Source of the DNA: Heteroscillospira sp050943935 | GTDB lineage: Bacteria > Bacillota > Clostridia > Oscillospirales > Oscillospiraceae | Length of the DNA: 64,000 nt | Direction: 5' to 3' | Assembly: GCA_050943935.1 (NCBI GenBank) | Contig: JBMNQC010000006.1 | Span: forward strand, 62,001-126,000 | In this document: piece after piece, positions 1-7,798 of the stretch | Layout: the number at the start of each line of letters is the position of its first letter | Position numbering within the stretch: position 1 is the stretch's first letter | Translations under genes and position numbers: made by a program | Notes under the pieces: model-generated | What the model saw: the letters and a program-made list of their open reading frames with translations, nothing else | Databases searched by the model: none | Told to the model about the DNA's origin: nothing

Positions 1-1
1 A

Positions 2-583
2 CTTGTGGGAACATTGAGCTTTGCTACAGTTGACAGGAATGGAAACCCACAAATACGTTGTGTAAGCGCAATACATTATGAAAGAAGCATAATGTATTTT
101 TTTACAGCACGAGGAAAAAATTTCTGCCGTGAACTTCTTGAAAACGGTAATGTACAGGTTCTCGCACATACAAAATACAATGAAATGATTCGCTTGTCGG
201 GTAAGGCCGCGCCGGTTCCACATAATGAACAGCAAATGTTAATTGATATTATTTTTTCCGAACAGCCGTATTTATCAAATGTGTATCCTGCCGACACCCG
301 TGAAATTGGAATTGTTTTCTGTATCAAAAACGCTGAAATTGAATATTTCAATCTAGGTGTCAATCCTATTTTCCGAGAATACTATACAATCGGTAACGGT
401 AAAGTGTTTTTTAAAGGCTACAAAATTTCAGATAGCTGCATTGGGTGTGGGGCGTGTGAAAAAGTGTGTCCTCAGAGATGTATCGAAAAAGGCAATCCGT
501 ATAAAATCCGCCATAATAACTGTTTGTACTGCGGAGCTTGCTATGAAAAGTGTCCTGTTAAAGCGATTGAAAGGTTAGGATGA
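2..583 (+). CDS. Pyridoxamine 5'-phosphate oxidase-like flavoprotein with C-terminal 2x[4Fe-4S] domain (5' partial)
   Basis: The frame is open from the window edge, so the true start lies upstream; the GTG at 5 is internal to a domain that has already begun. The N-terminal part (to about residue 120) resembles the split-barrel flavin-binding fold of the PNPOx family (TLSFATVDRNGNPQIR). The C-terminus holds two ferredoxin motifs, CIGCGACEKVCP and CLYCGACYEKCP. The fusion suggests a cytoplasmic flavin-dependent electron-transfer enzyme of an anaerobe; the substrate is unknown. Ten bases separate it from the PPC-domain gene, so they are probably co-transcribed. Both genes are clearly more AT-rich than everything after 1085. 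Confidence 0.82.
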   Translation, partial: LVGTLSFATVDRNGNPQIRCVSAIHYERSIMYFFTARGKNFCRELLENGNVQVLAHTKYNEMIRLSGKAAPVPHNEQQMLIDIIFSEQPYLSNVYPADTREIGIVFCIKNAEIEYFNLGVNPIFREYYTIGNGKVFFKGYKISDSCIGCGACEKVCPQRCIEKGNPYKIRHNNCLYCGACYEKCPVKAIERLG

Positions 584-592
584 AATCAACCA

Positions 593-1027
593 ATGGAATA
601 TAGAAAAACAAACGATGTGATTTATCTTCGGATTGATAAAAATGAAAAAATAGTTGAAACAATCAAGACGGTGTGTGTAAAGGAAATGGTTTGCGGAGGA
701 CATTTTCAAGGAATTGGAGCTTGTGATTCAGCAACGCTTTCAACTTATTTGCCCGATAAAAATGATTTTACAGACCATACCATTTCTGGAATGATTGAGA
801 TGATTTCTCTTATGGGGAATATCTCTGTTGATAGTAATAACGAGCCTTTTTTGCATAGTCACGCTGTTTTCTCACACTTAAATAATAAGGGAGAAATTGT
901 TGTAACAGCAGGACATTTGAAGGAAGCAAACATAAGTTACACAGGAGAAATTGTTATCACATTAGCAAGCGATGTGATTCGCAGGAAGATAGACTCCGAA
1001 ACCGGTATTGAGGTGTGGAAACTATAA
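593..1027 (+). CDS. PPC/DUF296-domain protein (putative DNA-binding)
   Basis: A 144-residue protein spanning essentially one PPC (plants and prokaryotes conserved, DUF296) domain. Visible family marks are a GGHFQGIGACDSATL segment near residue 35 and LHSHAVFSH near residue 90, whose histidines may bind metal as in structurally known members. Bacterial PPC proteins are mostly uncharacterised trimers, and some plant versions join AT-hook DNA-binding proteins. No AT-hook is seen here. It follows the flavin/ferredoxin gene by 10 bases, so it may regulate or serve that enzyme. Its stop codon lies inside the stem of the terminator at 1019-1081. Confidence 0.8.
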   Translation: MEYRKTNDVIYLRIDKNEKIVETIKTVCVKEMVCGGHFQGIGACDSATLSTYLPDKNDFTDHTISGMIEMISLMGNISVDSNNEPFLHSHAVFSHLNNKGEIVVTAGHLKEANISYTGEIVITLASDVIRRKIDSETGIEVWKL

Positions 1028-1081
1028 AAAGTATTGGGCGCGGAGATGATTTGTCTCCGCGCCCAATACTTTTTATAGTTT
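1019..1081. terminator. Bidirectional terminator, 28-bp perfect inverted repeat
   Basis: Arms at 1019-1046 and 1054-1081 are exact reverse complements around a 7-base loop. The GC-rich core is flanked by A-run and T-run, so it can terminate both the plus-strand PPC gene and the minus-strand cobalamin operon ending at 1085. It also marks the composition change. Confidence 0.9.
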
Positions 1082-1084
1082 GTG

Positions 1085-3733
1085 TCACTCCACAAGGCCA
1101 TATTTAATCTTTATACGGTCCAGTTTTTCCAAAATGGGCTCCGCGCCGAACCAGAGGAAAAGCCAGGTCGCCGCCGCGTGTACGCAGTCCATTGGGAAAC
1201 CGGTAATGCAGTAAGTAATAATAACCTGCCATCCCAGTTCGCTCGCCCACAGTAAAGCTGAGCTTGAATTCATGATGCCGCCGTATACCAGAATGGCGCA
1301 TAAAGCGCCGAACACGCACATAGCTCCCCTTGTGCGGCGCAGCAGGCCTTTTCTAAACAGCACTCCGGCCAGGAAGCCTATAATGCCCATGGCAAACATC
1401 TGCCACGGCGTCCACGGTCCCTGGGAGTACAGCACATTTGAGGCCAGCATGGTCATAGCTCCCACCAGGAAGCCGGTCTCTCCACCGAAAGCTACGCCAG
1501 ATATGATTGTGATGGCCATTACGGGCTTGAACTGGGGCAGCATGAAAAATACTGCGCGCCCAGCCACTCCTATGGCGCAGAGCACCGCTATCACCACAAG
1601 CTCACGGGCCTGTGGCTTTCTGCCCTCAAAGACGAGGAAAAATGGCAGCATAGTCTCCAAGAGGATGAGCAGGGCTATGAAATAATACTTTCTACCTCCC
1701 AGATAATATATGCCTATGAACAGAGTAAGAGGGATGAACAAAAGGATAAGCGCCGTCGCCAAAAGTGTGCGCCTGGTCAGCTTACGCTTCTCTTTCGGAG
1801 TCTGCACCAAATAGTCCGGGCGAGGGCTTCGCCGGGTGATGCTGGTGGCAAAGACGAACAAAGCGGCAATAAACAGCGTGTAAAGCCGCAGCTGCCCGCC
1901 GGCCAAGGTGGTCATCCCATCTGGAGAAACCAGCTGCGTCAGGTCGTGTATTCCCATAAAACTCATAAACAGCACAAAGGCGACAACACCGGACGCAGCT
2001 GCGAGAAGCTTTCGCCACCAGGGAAGCTTTGGCGGCTTGGCCCCCAAGCTGTTTTCCTCCGGCTTCGGCAGAGGCGGGATATCTGTCGGAAGCTCCGGGG
2101 CCGGGGGCAACGTACCGCCGCAGGCGGAGATTACATCCTCCGGTGTAACTGCTCCGGGCAGCAGGCTTCTGGCCATACGATTGGCAGAGGTGGTATAGAA
2201 GTTATTGCCGGAAAAGAAAATTCTCGGCGAAGCATCGGTGACGATGGCGCCGTCAAAGAACAGGGCGCAGCGGTGGGCGTACCGGGCACAGAACTCAATA
2301 TCGTGGCTAACCATGAGTATAGTCACACCTCTGTCCAGAAGCACCTGAAGAATTTCCGCAAAGCTCTGCTTAAACTCCGCATCAAGGCCCTTGGTGGGCT
2401 CGTCCATAAGCAGTATGTCCGGCTCCAGAAGAAGAACCTTTGCCAGCGCCGCACGCTGCTGCTCCCCGCCTGACAAGTCATAGGGATGCCTGTCCAGCAA
2501 TTCCCCCAGCCGGCACAGCGCCGTCACATAGGCCACCCCGTCGTCCTCGTACTTCCGCGACAACTTCCTGCCCTTCAGAATTTCATGCAAATCCTCCCGC
2601 ACAGTTTTTTTAACAAACAGGGCCTGAGGATTCTGTGGCAGCACCCCAACAGAGCCGCAGGTTCGCACTTCGCCCCGATAAGGCTTCAGCAGTCCGGCCA
2701 AAAGCTTCAGGCTGGTGGTTTTGCCCGTACCGTTGCCGCCCAGCAAGGCAAGAAGCTCGCCCTTTTTCACGGAGAGTGACAACCCTTTCACCACGTCCGG
2801 CAATTCCTTTTCGTACTTGAACCAAAGCTCTTTTGCTTCAATGGCAATTTCACCGGAATAGACGTGCCGCGGTTCGGCAGGCAGCTCCTTCATAGGCCGC
2901 TCCGCTGAATAAGCCGTCAGCCAGTCCCGGCCCTCTCGGATAGTGACAGGACACGCCGCGCAGCTTTCCACCGCCGCCCAGACCCGCATGGCGGTGGGCA
3001 TGGCCAGAAACATGGAGTGTCCGGCTTCTTTCAAAACCGCCCCCACCTCCTTGGGCGAACCAGTACACAACAGCCTTCCCCCGTCCATAACCGCCACTCG
3101 GGTCGCCAGAGGAAAGGCGTCCTCCAGCCGGTGCTCTGTAAGCAGAATGGTTGTGCCCAGTTCCCTGTTTATCTTGCCAAGAGTAGCAAGGAAATCCGAG
3201 GCGGCAATTGGGTCAAGCTGGCTGGTTGGCTCATCCAGAATAAGGACGGATGGCTGCATGGCCATTACGGAGGCCAGATTAAGAAGCTGCTTCTGGCCTC
3301 CGGAAAGTTCGGTGACATTCTTATAAAACCAGGTCTGTATGCCGAAGAAGGAGGCCATCTCAGCCACACGGCGGCGTATGGTTGGGGTATCATACCCCAG
3401 GCTCTCCAGGCCGAAGGCCAGCTCATGCCACACCTTGTCGGTTACAATCTGATTTTCCGGTGACTGCTGTACAAAGCCAATCCTCTGGCTCTGCTCACGC
3501 TGATTCAGCTCAGCCATAGGGCAGCCCTCAAAGAGAATTTCTCCGGTGCGTCTGCCATGCGGCGCCAGAACTGTTTTGAGCTGCCGCAGAAGTGTGGATT
3601 TCCCGCAGCCGGATGGGCCGCAGATTACCAAAAACTCGCCCTGTTTTACTGTGAGCGTTACACTTTCCAGGGCGTTCCTCTCCTGCTCCGGATAGGAAAA
3701 AGTCAGATTTTTTATAGTAAAGGTATTGCTCAT
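1085..3733 (-). CDS. ECF transporter fusion: two ATPase domains plus S component (EcfA-EcfA'-EcfS), predicted corrinoid uptake
   Basis: An 882-residue fusion. The first ATPase has Walker A GPSGCGKST (about residue 39), signature ELSGGQKQ and Walker B LILDEPTSQLDP. The second has GGNGTGKTT (about 333), DLSGGEQQR and LLMDEPTKGLD. After a Pro-rich linker near residue 560 come hydrophobic segments ending in an S-component-like region (ISGVAFGGETGFLVGAM, then YSQGPWTPWQMFAMGIIGFLAG), which I associate with the clostridial CbrT-like cobalamin S-component family. Normally these are separate subunits. The matching EcfT is encoded at 5305-6210. It is the last gene of the riboswitch-controlled train and overlaps the DUF2284 gene by 4 bases (ATGA). 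Cobalamin as substrate rests on the riboswitch and the S-component resemblance, not on binding residues. Confidence 0.88.
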   Translation of the reverse strand: MSNTFTIKNLTFSYPEQERNALESVTLTVKQGEFLVICGPSGCGKSTLLRQLKTVLAPHGRRTGEILFEGCPMAELNQREQSQRIGFVQQSPENQIVTDKVWHELAFGLESLGYDTPTIRRRVAEMASFFGIQTWFYKNVTELSGGQKQLLNLASVMAMQPSVLILDEPTSQLDPIAASDFLATLGKINRELGTTILLTEHRLEDAFPLATRVAVMDGGRLLCTGSPKEVGAVLKEAGHSMFLAMPTAMRVWAAVESCAACPVTIREGRDWLTAYSAERPMKELPAEPRHVYSGEIAIEAKELWFKYEKELPDVVKGLSLSVKKGELLALLGGNGTGKTTSLKLLAGLLKPYRGEVRTCGSVGVLPQNPQALFVKKTVREDLHEILKGRKLSRKYEDDGVAYVTALCRLGELLDRHPYDLSGGEQQRAALAKVLLLEPDILLMDEPTKGLDAEFKQSFAEILQVLLDRGVTILMVSHDIEFCARYAHRCALFFDGAIVTDASPRIFFSGNNFYTTSANRMARSLLPGAVTPEDVISACGGTLPPAPELPTDIPPLPKPEENSLGAKPPKLPWWRKLLAAASGVVAFVLFMSFMGIHDLTQLVSPDGMTTLAGGQLRLYTLFIAALFVFATSITRRSPRPDYLVQTPKEKRKLTRRTLLATALILLFIPLTLFIGIYYLGGRKYYFIALLILLETMLPFFLVFEGRKPQARELVVIAVLCAIGVAGRAVFFMLPQFKPVMAITIISGVAFGGETGFLVGAMTMLASNVLYSQGPWTPWQMFAMGIIGFLAGVLFRKGLLRRTRGAMCVFGALCAILVYGGIMNSSSALLWASELGWQVIITYCITGFPMDCVHAAATWLFLWFGAEPILEKLDRIKIKYGLVE

Positions 3734-4278
3734 TGATTTTCCTCCCGCAGCAGCAGGCCGCCGACCAGCGTCAGATAGTCAGGTATCTCGCCGTTTTTAA
3801 TCCACAGAATTGGCTTCTGAAAATAGCGCTCCATGGTTTCGGACATATCCCCGCCCAAAGCGTCGATGGAGTAACGCATCTCATTCGGCTTGCAGCAGGG
3901 TTCGCCCCTTGGGCGGGTGCAGTTATTGCCGCACAGGGAACATCCTCCTGCCGATAATGCCAGCGAGCCCGGAATTGAATGTTCCAGTTCAAGCAATTCG
4001 TGCATAAGGCGGCTTTTTTCCTCCATCATGCCCTTGAGCATGGCTGGAAGGCCCGTGCCGGGCACTACAGTCAAAATGCGGGCAAAAACACGGAATGTTC
4101 GGTACTGTTTCCATAGTGTTACCGGTTCAAAGTCAAAGGGCGGACAGGACCAGCGGTGTTTATAGTTTCCGCATTCCCGGCAATAGCCCAGAAACTTTTC
4201 CACATTCACGCAGGTATCCAGATATTCATCCACAGGGACGCAGGCTTCCATCGGCTGGACGCTATAATATTCAGACAT
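3730..4278 (-). CDS. DUF2284 predicted metal-binding protein
   Basis: A 182-residue Cys-rich cytoplasmic protein. Clusters are CRECGNYKHRWSCPP near residue 35 and CSLCGNNCTRPRGEPCCKP near residue 115, a layout typical of DUF2284 and suggestive of an Fe-S or other metal site. The start at 4278 is preferred over the ATG at 4287 because AAGGAG lies about 9 bases upstream of it and abuts the other. It overlaps the genes on both sides by a few bases, so it is translationally coupled to the transporter fusion. The function of the family is unknown; in this operon a role in handling or processing the imported corrinoid is an inference only. Confidence 0.8.
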   Translation of the reverse strand: MSEYYSVQPMEACVPVDEYLDTCVNVEKFLGYCRECGNYKHRWSCPPFDFEPVTLWKQYRTFRVFARILTVVPGTGLPAMLKGMMEEKSRLMHELLELEHSIPGSLALSAGGCSLCGNNCTRPRGEPCCKPNEMRYSIDALGGDMSETMERYFQKPILWIKNGEIPDYLTLVGGLLLREENQ

Positions 4279-5308
4279 TTTCCGCATCTCCTTTTTCCAT
4301 GGAGTCCGCCGGCAAAAATTGATTGCGCATAAAGGATGCTCCTCCCCTTTTCAGCGTGTCAATTTGCTTTGACACAGCCTGATGCCGCGTATTTCGATTG
4401 GAAGCGGACAATTCATGCGTCAGATATTCAGGTGCAATTTCATCCACCAAATCCGCTATGGCCGGCTCCGTCCAGGGCAGATGCCGGTCGATTTGCTGAA
4501 TGTGGGCATAGCTCCGGCAAAATCGCTGCGTATAGTTTCCAGAGAATTCCTCCGGCAATGCGCCTGTATGGCTTCGCACATAGGCTCCGCTGACACTTTG
4601 ATGCAAATGGATTCCCCGCACCATCCGGCCGAGCTCTCCATGGCGGGACAGCATTTTGCGGATATAGCGTAGGCCGTCTGCCTGAGTGGCAATCGTCTGG
4701 TTGCAGTTCATTAAATGCCCGGTGTCCAGCATAATTCCCTTTCGTGGATAAGCTATACCGTCCAGCAGTCGGGCAGTCAGAGCCGGGTCGGTAAAGGTAA
4801 AGCCCGGCCACCACTGGTTTTCTACCAGGAAATCAAAGTCCGGTGCGGTATTTTTCAGCAGCTCATTTATTATTTCCACAGAGGCGTCAATCACAGCCTC
4901 GTGGGTGTGCAGCCAGCGGTAGCTGTAACCCTCCTCTATGGATACGTCCGAAACATGAAAGACCACATAACCGGCGCCCAGCTCAGCAGCCCGCTCCAGA
5001 TCTGCGCGGTAGGCGCACAACAAGACCTCTGGATTACAGCCGCCGTAAAAGTCCCAGGCAGCTTCCAGATCGCCAAACTTGCGCTTTAGCGCAGCTCTGT
5101 CCTCCCTGTAAAAATCAAGCCAGTCCGGAAAGAAGGTCAGGTGATAGCCGTTAAGCAGGTCGGCAGGAAACTCTGCCGGTATATTCTCGCCGCACCATAT
5201 ACCCTCCACACCGCAGCCAAGCACATGCAGGTGCTTACGCAGCCCCTCCGGGCCGCCGTATTCTTCCAGCGCCGAAGCGCAAAGGGGAAGATTTATGTTC
5301 TGTTTCAC
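4271..5308 (-). CDS. TIM-barrel protein, sugar-phosphate isomerase/epimerase (xylose isomerase-like) family
   Basis: About 345 residues. Segments such as GYVVFHVSD, DFLVENQWWPGF, GIMLDTGHLMNCNQ and VRGIHLHQS match successive strand ends of the xylose-isomerase-like TIM barrel, with Glu, Asp and His residues placed as metal ligands. The GTG start at 5308 overlaps the EcfT stop (GTGA), which decides the start. Substrate unknown. No sugar pathway surrounds it; it sits between two ECF genes of a cobalamin-regulated operon, so action on part of the corrinoid nucleotide loop is conceivable but not shown. Confidence 0.75.
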   Translation of the reverse strand: MKQNINLPLCASALEEYGGPEGLRKHLHVLGCGVEGIWCGENIPAEFPADLLNGYHLTFFPDWLDFYREDRAALKRKFGDLEAAWDFYGGCNPEVLLCAYRADLERAAELGAGYVVFHVSDVSIEEGYSYRWLHTHEAVIDASVEIINELLKNTAPDFDFLVENQWWPGFTFTDPALTARLLDGIAYPRKGIMLDTGHLMNCNQTIATQADGLRYIRKMLSRHGELGRMVRGIHLHQSVSGAYVRSHTGALPEEFSGNYTQRFCRSYAHIQQIDRHLPWTEPAIADLVDEIAPEYLTHELSASNRNTRHQAVSKQIDTLKRGGASFMRNQFLPADSMEKGDAENV

Positions 5309-6210
5309 AGTCCGGCCCCTTCCGTCTGTAGTCTCTTCCACACTCTATCCTCTGCCAAATCCAGTATTACAGGCGTAAGGCACAGCGCCAAATATACCAG
5401 CTGAAAACTTACTGTAAACGGCATTGCCGCCGCACCCCGTATAGTAGGATAAAAGCGCCAGTAAAAGCCCCCCTTCGCCCAGCCGCAGGCGATATAGAAG
5501 CCGCAGAACAGCAGCCATGCCAGCGCCGCCCTGTCCCGCCCGTCAAATCGATAGATGGAGAAGGCTGTGCGTCCCGGTAGGCCGTAGCCCCGGCTTTTCA
5601 TGCTGTCCGCCGTCTCTATGGCGTTTTCCAACGCCCAGGTAATCATAATCGAAAGTATTGTTACTGCATTTTTAAGACGCGACAGCATGCCGCCGTCGGA
5701 AACATCCCGGCCAACGCATTTCTGCGCCTCGCTGACCACATGGAGCTGCGCTTTGAATTTCGGAACAAATCGCAGCGTCATGGAAAGCACCAGAGACAAG
5801 GCCGGAATAATTCTGCCGAACAGGTATACGAATTTGTCCGAGGTCATGACTGCGTTGTAGCAGGAAAACCAGGTGATGATAGAAGCCAGCATCAAGGCGG
5901 CGGCCACGCCGTATACCATGCTCTCCAGCGTAAGCGGATTTCCGGTGGGCAGATAGGTGAGTACGGTGGCACCCTCGTGGTTAAACGCAGGATTTACAAC
6001 AACCGCCACAAGCATCATTGGCAGCATGTACATCAGGCTGAAGCGCACCGCTCTCCTGCCGCTGAGATATACACTATACGCTACGGCGCAGCACAGGGAA
6101 ATCACCTGGCTGGCCGGGTGCATAAAGCACATACTGAACACCAGCACCAGAGTAAAATACAAAAAATTAATTATGGGGTGATAGCTGGAAAAGGCATCCC
6201 GGTTTTGCAT
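5305..6210 (-). CDS. ECF transporter transmembrane T component (EcfT/CbiQ family)
   Basis: A 301-residue integral membrane protein with about six hydrophobic segments. The cytoplasmic coupling region carries AQKCVGRDVSD and the family-typical Arg/Gly motif SMKSRGYGLPGRT near residue 215, which contacts the ATPases in known EcfT proteins. Its partner ATPases and S component are fused in the gene at 1085-3733, so these two genes make a complete dedicated transporter. It is separate from the general EcfA1-A2-T module at 42823-45329. Four bases separate it from the Dph6-like gene upstream. Confidence 0.87.
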   Translation of the reverse strand: MQNRDAFSSYHPIINFLYFTLVLVFSMCFMHPASQVISLCCAVAYSVYLSGRRAVRFSLMYMLPMMLVAVVVNPAFNHEGATVLTYLPTGNPLTLESMVYGVAAALMLASIITWFSCYNAVMTSDKFVYLFGRIIPALSLVLSMTLRFVPKFKAQLHVVSEAQKCVGRDVSDGGMLSRLKNAVTILSIMITWALENAIETADSMKSRGYGLPGRTAFSIYRFDGRDRAALAWLLFCGFYIACGWAKGGFYWRFYPTIRGAAAMPFTVSFQLVYLALCLTPVILDLAEDRVWKRLQTEGAGL

Positions 6211-6214
6211 ATTC

Positions 6215-6871
6215 TCACTTCCTATAACATACGGTCAGGTCCGCAGCCGTTATAAGCCGCATCGAAATCTTACCCTTGTTCTCAACCCGTACCGGACGGC
6301 GGAATAAAGGGCCGTTCACTGCCACAGTATGGTATTCTCCATTTTCTCCGCACGGGTCAACACCGCGGCTGCGCATTTCCTCCAGCAGCTCCAAAGAGAG
6401 AGCCTGCCCGAGAAAGCTCTCAGGCAGAACCCCCTTTCTCACGCTTTTCACCAGGCAGGTATAGCCCAGCTCCACTACGTGTCGCGACAGTTCGTAACGG
6501 TCGCCGCCCCACAGAGGCAGCAGAGCCTCAAGTCCTGCTGCAGAGCAGCGCGCCTCATCCCATTCGCGGTGCGCCTGTATATCAATGTCTCCAAAAGCGC
6601 AGGCTGCTGCGCCCAATTCCTTCGCCCGGCGCAGCCCCTGCTCCATGCTTCTCTCATAATGCTCTGCTGTTGAGGAACAGCAGAGCAGGGGAATTTCCAG
6701 TGCCGCCGCAACATCTTGAAGAAGTTCCATATCCATTCCATGGGTCCAGGAGCGCTCATGCTGCCGGTTGGTCATCACCAGCAGAGCCACAGGCTCGTGC
6801 CCCTGCCGCACCAGAGTGTGGAGGGCATGTATACTGTCCTTGCCTCCGCTAAATGATAAAACGAACTTCAC
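6215..6871 (-). CDS. Dph6/MJ0570-like adenine nucleotide alpha hydrolase (ATP pyrophosphatase)
   Basis: About 218 residues. The N-terminus FVLSFSGGKDSIHAL holds the PP-loop SGGKDS of N-type ATP pyrophosphatases, and the C-terminal block GENGEYHTVAVNGPLF is the hallmark of the diphthine-ammonia ligase (COG2102) family. Such enzymes adenylate a carboxylate and replace it with an amide nitrogen. Bacteria lack diphthamide, so the substrate must differ. In a cobalamin-riboswitch operon, amidation of corrinoid side-chain carboxylates is an attractive inference. The GTG start at 6871 lies one base after the DUF4430 stop. Confidence 0.85.
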   Translation of the reverse strand: MKFVLSFSGGKDSIHALHTLVRQGHEPVALLVMTNRQHERSWTHGMDMELLQDVAAALEIPLLCCSSTAEHYERSMEQGLRRAKELGAAACAFGDIDIQAHREWDEARCSAAGLEALLPLWGGDRYELSRHVVELGYTCLVKSVRKGVLPESFLGQALSLELLEEMRSRGVDPCGENGEYHTVAVNGPLFRRPVRVENKGKISMRLITAADLTVCYRK

Positions 6872-6872
6872 C

Positions 6873-7784
6873 TCAGCCTCCCAGAGCATTGGAGCCGCCC
6901 ACATCTACGCCCAGGTCGCAGGTATAGACCCAACACACCACATCGCCGTCTTTCAGCTGATAACGGCTACAGCCGTAGTTGGGGAACCACTCGTTCACCT
7001 TATACATCCAGCCGGAAAGCTCTCCGCAGTCAAACTCATAGAGGTTGTGTATACCCTCAATATACGCGCTGTTGTAAATCGGTGTATTCTCAAACTCCAT
7101 GTGTATACCTTGCTGCTTGCAGGTACGCTGAAGAACATTAAAGACGCTCTCGCCCTCATAAAACGTGACGGTAATCGGCTCTAAAATCCATCCGTCCTCC
7201 GGCACCAGCTCTGTTTTCTCCGGGTCCAGCCAGTCCATACGATTTAGTATGGTAGCGCAGGAAATGGAAATAGTGCAGGTATACGCCGTATCGGAAACCG
7301 TCACGTCCTGGGGCTCCACCGGCAGAGGCTTGCCCTCCGGCACCGGGTCAGTCAGGTATTTATCCTTTCCGGTATCGGGGTCTATAACCATGCCCTGAGC
7401 TTCCGAATAGGATTTGTCGCCACTCTGCATGGCAATGCTGCCTCCGGCAAGCTCCGCGGCGGCCTCAAGCTTTTCCTGAACGCTCATGCCCCCCTCAGCA
7501 CCGCCGGGACGGCTCTCTAGTCCGGTTTCCGTAGGCTTCTCCGGCTCTTCAGGCTTCTCAGTCGCCGGCGGCGGAGACGGTTCATTGGGGCTCTCCTCCG
7601 GCATGGCAGAAGGCGAGGCCTCTGCGGCAGGCGGAGCCGTAACGTCCGCGGCAGGCGGAGCGTCATCATTTACGCTCCAGCCCTGCATTCCCGGCGCTCC
7701 GCCGCCGTACCAGAAGGCGCAGGCCAGAATTGCCACAATAACAACCGGAACAATTACCTTCCATTTGTTCTTTTTCCACCACAT
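6873..7784 (-). CDS. DUF4430 (transcobalamin-like C-terminal) membrane-anchored surface protein
   Basis: 303 residues. An N-terminal hydrophobic anchor (about residues 9-27) follows WWKKNKWK, then a Pro/Glu/Ala-rich linker to about residue 95, then the globular part. The last 110 residues carry the DUF4430 pattern: ITVTFYEGESVFNVLQRTCK, SGWMYKVNEWFPNYG and LKDGDVVCWVYT. DUF4430 is related to the C-terminal beta domain of intrinsic factor and transcobalamin. With the alpha-barrel protein encoded just upstream, it forms the two-domain set of those vitamin B12 carriers, here as two polypeptides. Predicted role: extracytoplasmic corrinoid capture next to the ECF transporter. Confidence 0.85.
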   Translation of the reverse strand: MWWKKNKWKVIVPVVIVAILACAFWYGGGAPGMQGWSVNDDAPPAADVTAPPAAEASPSAMPEESPNEPSPPPATEKPEEPEKPTETGLESRPGGAEGGMSVQEKLEAAAELAGGSIAMQSGDKSYSEAQGMVIDPDTGKDKYLTDPVPEGKPLPVEPQDVTVSDTAYTCTISISCATILNRMDWLDPEKTELVPEDGWILEPITVTFYEGESVFNVLQRTCKQQGIHMEFENTPIYNSAYIEGIHNLYEFDCGELSGWMYKVNEWFPNYGCSRYQLKDGDVVCWVYTCDLGVDVGGSNALGG

Positions 7785-7798
7785 GCTCTGCCGCTCCT

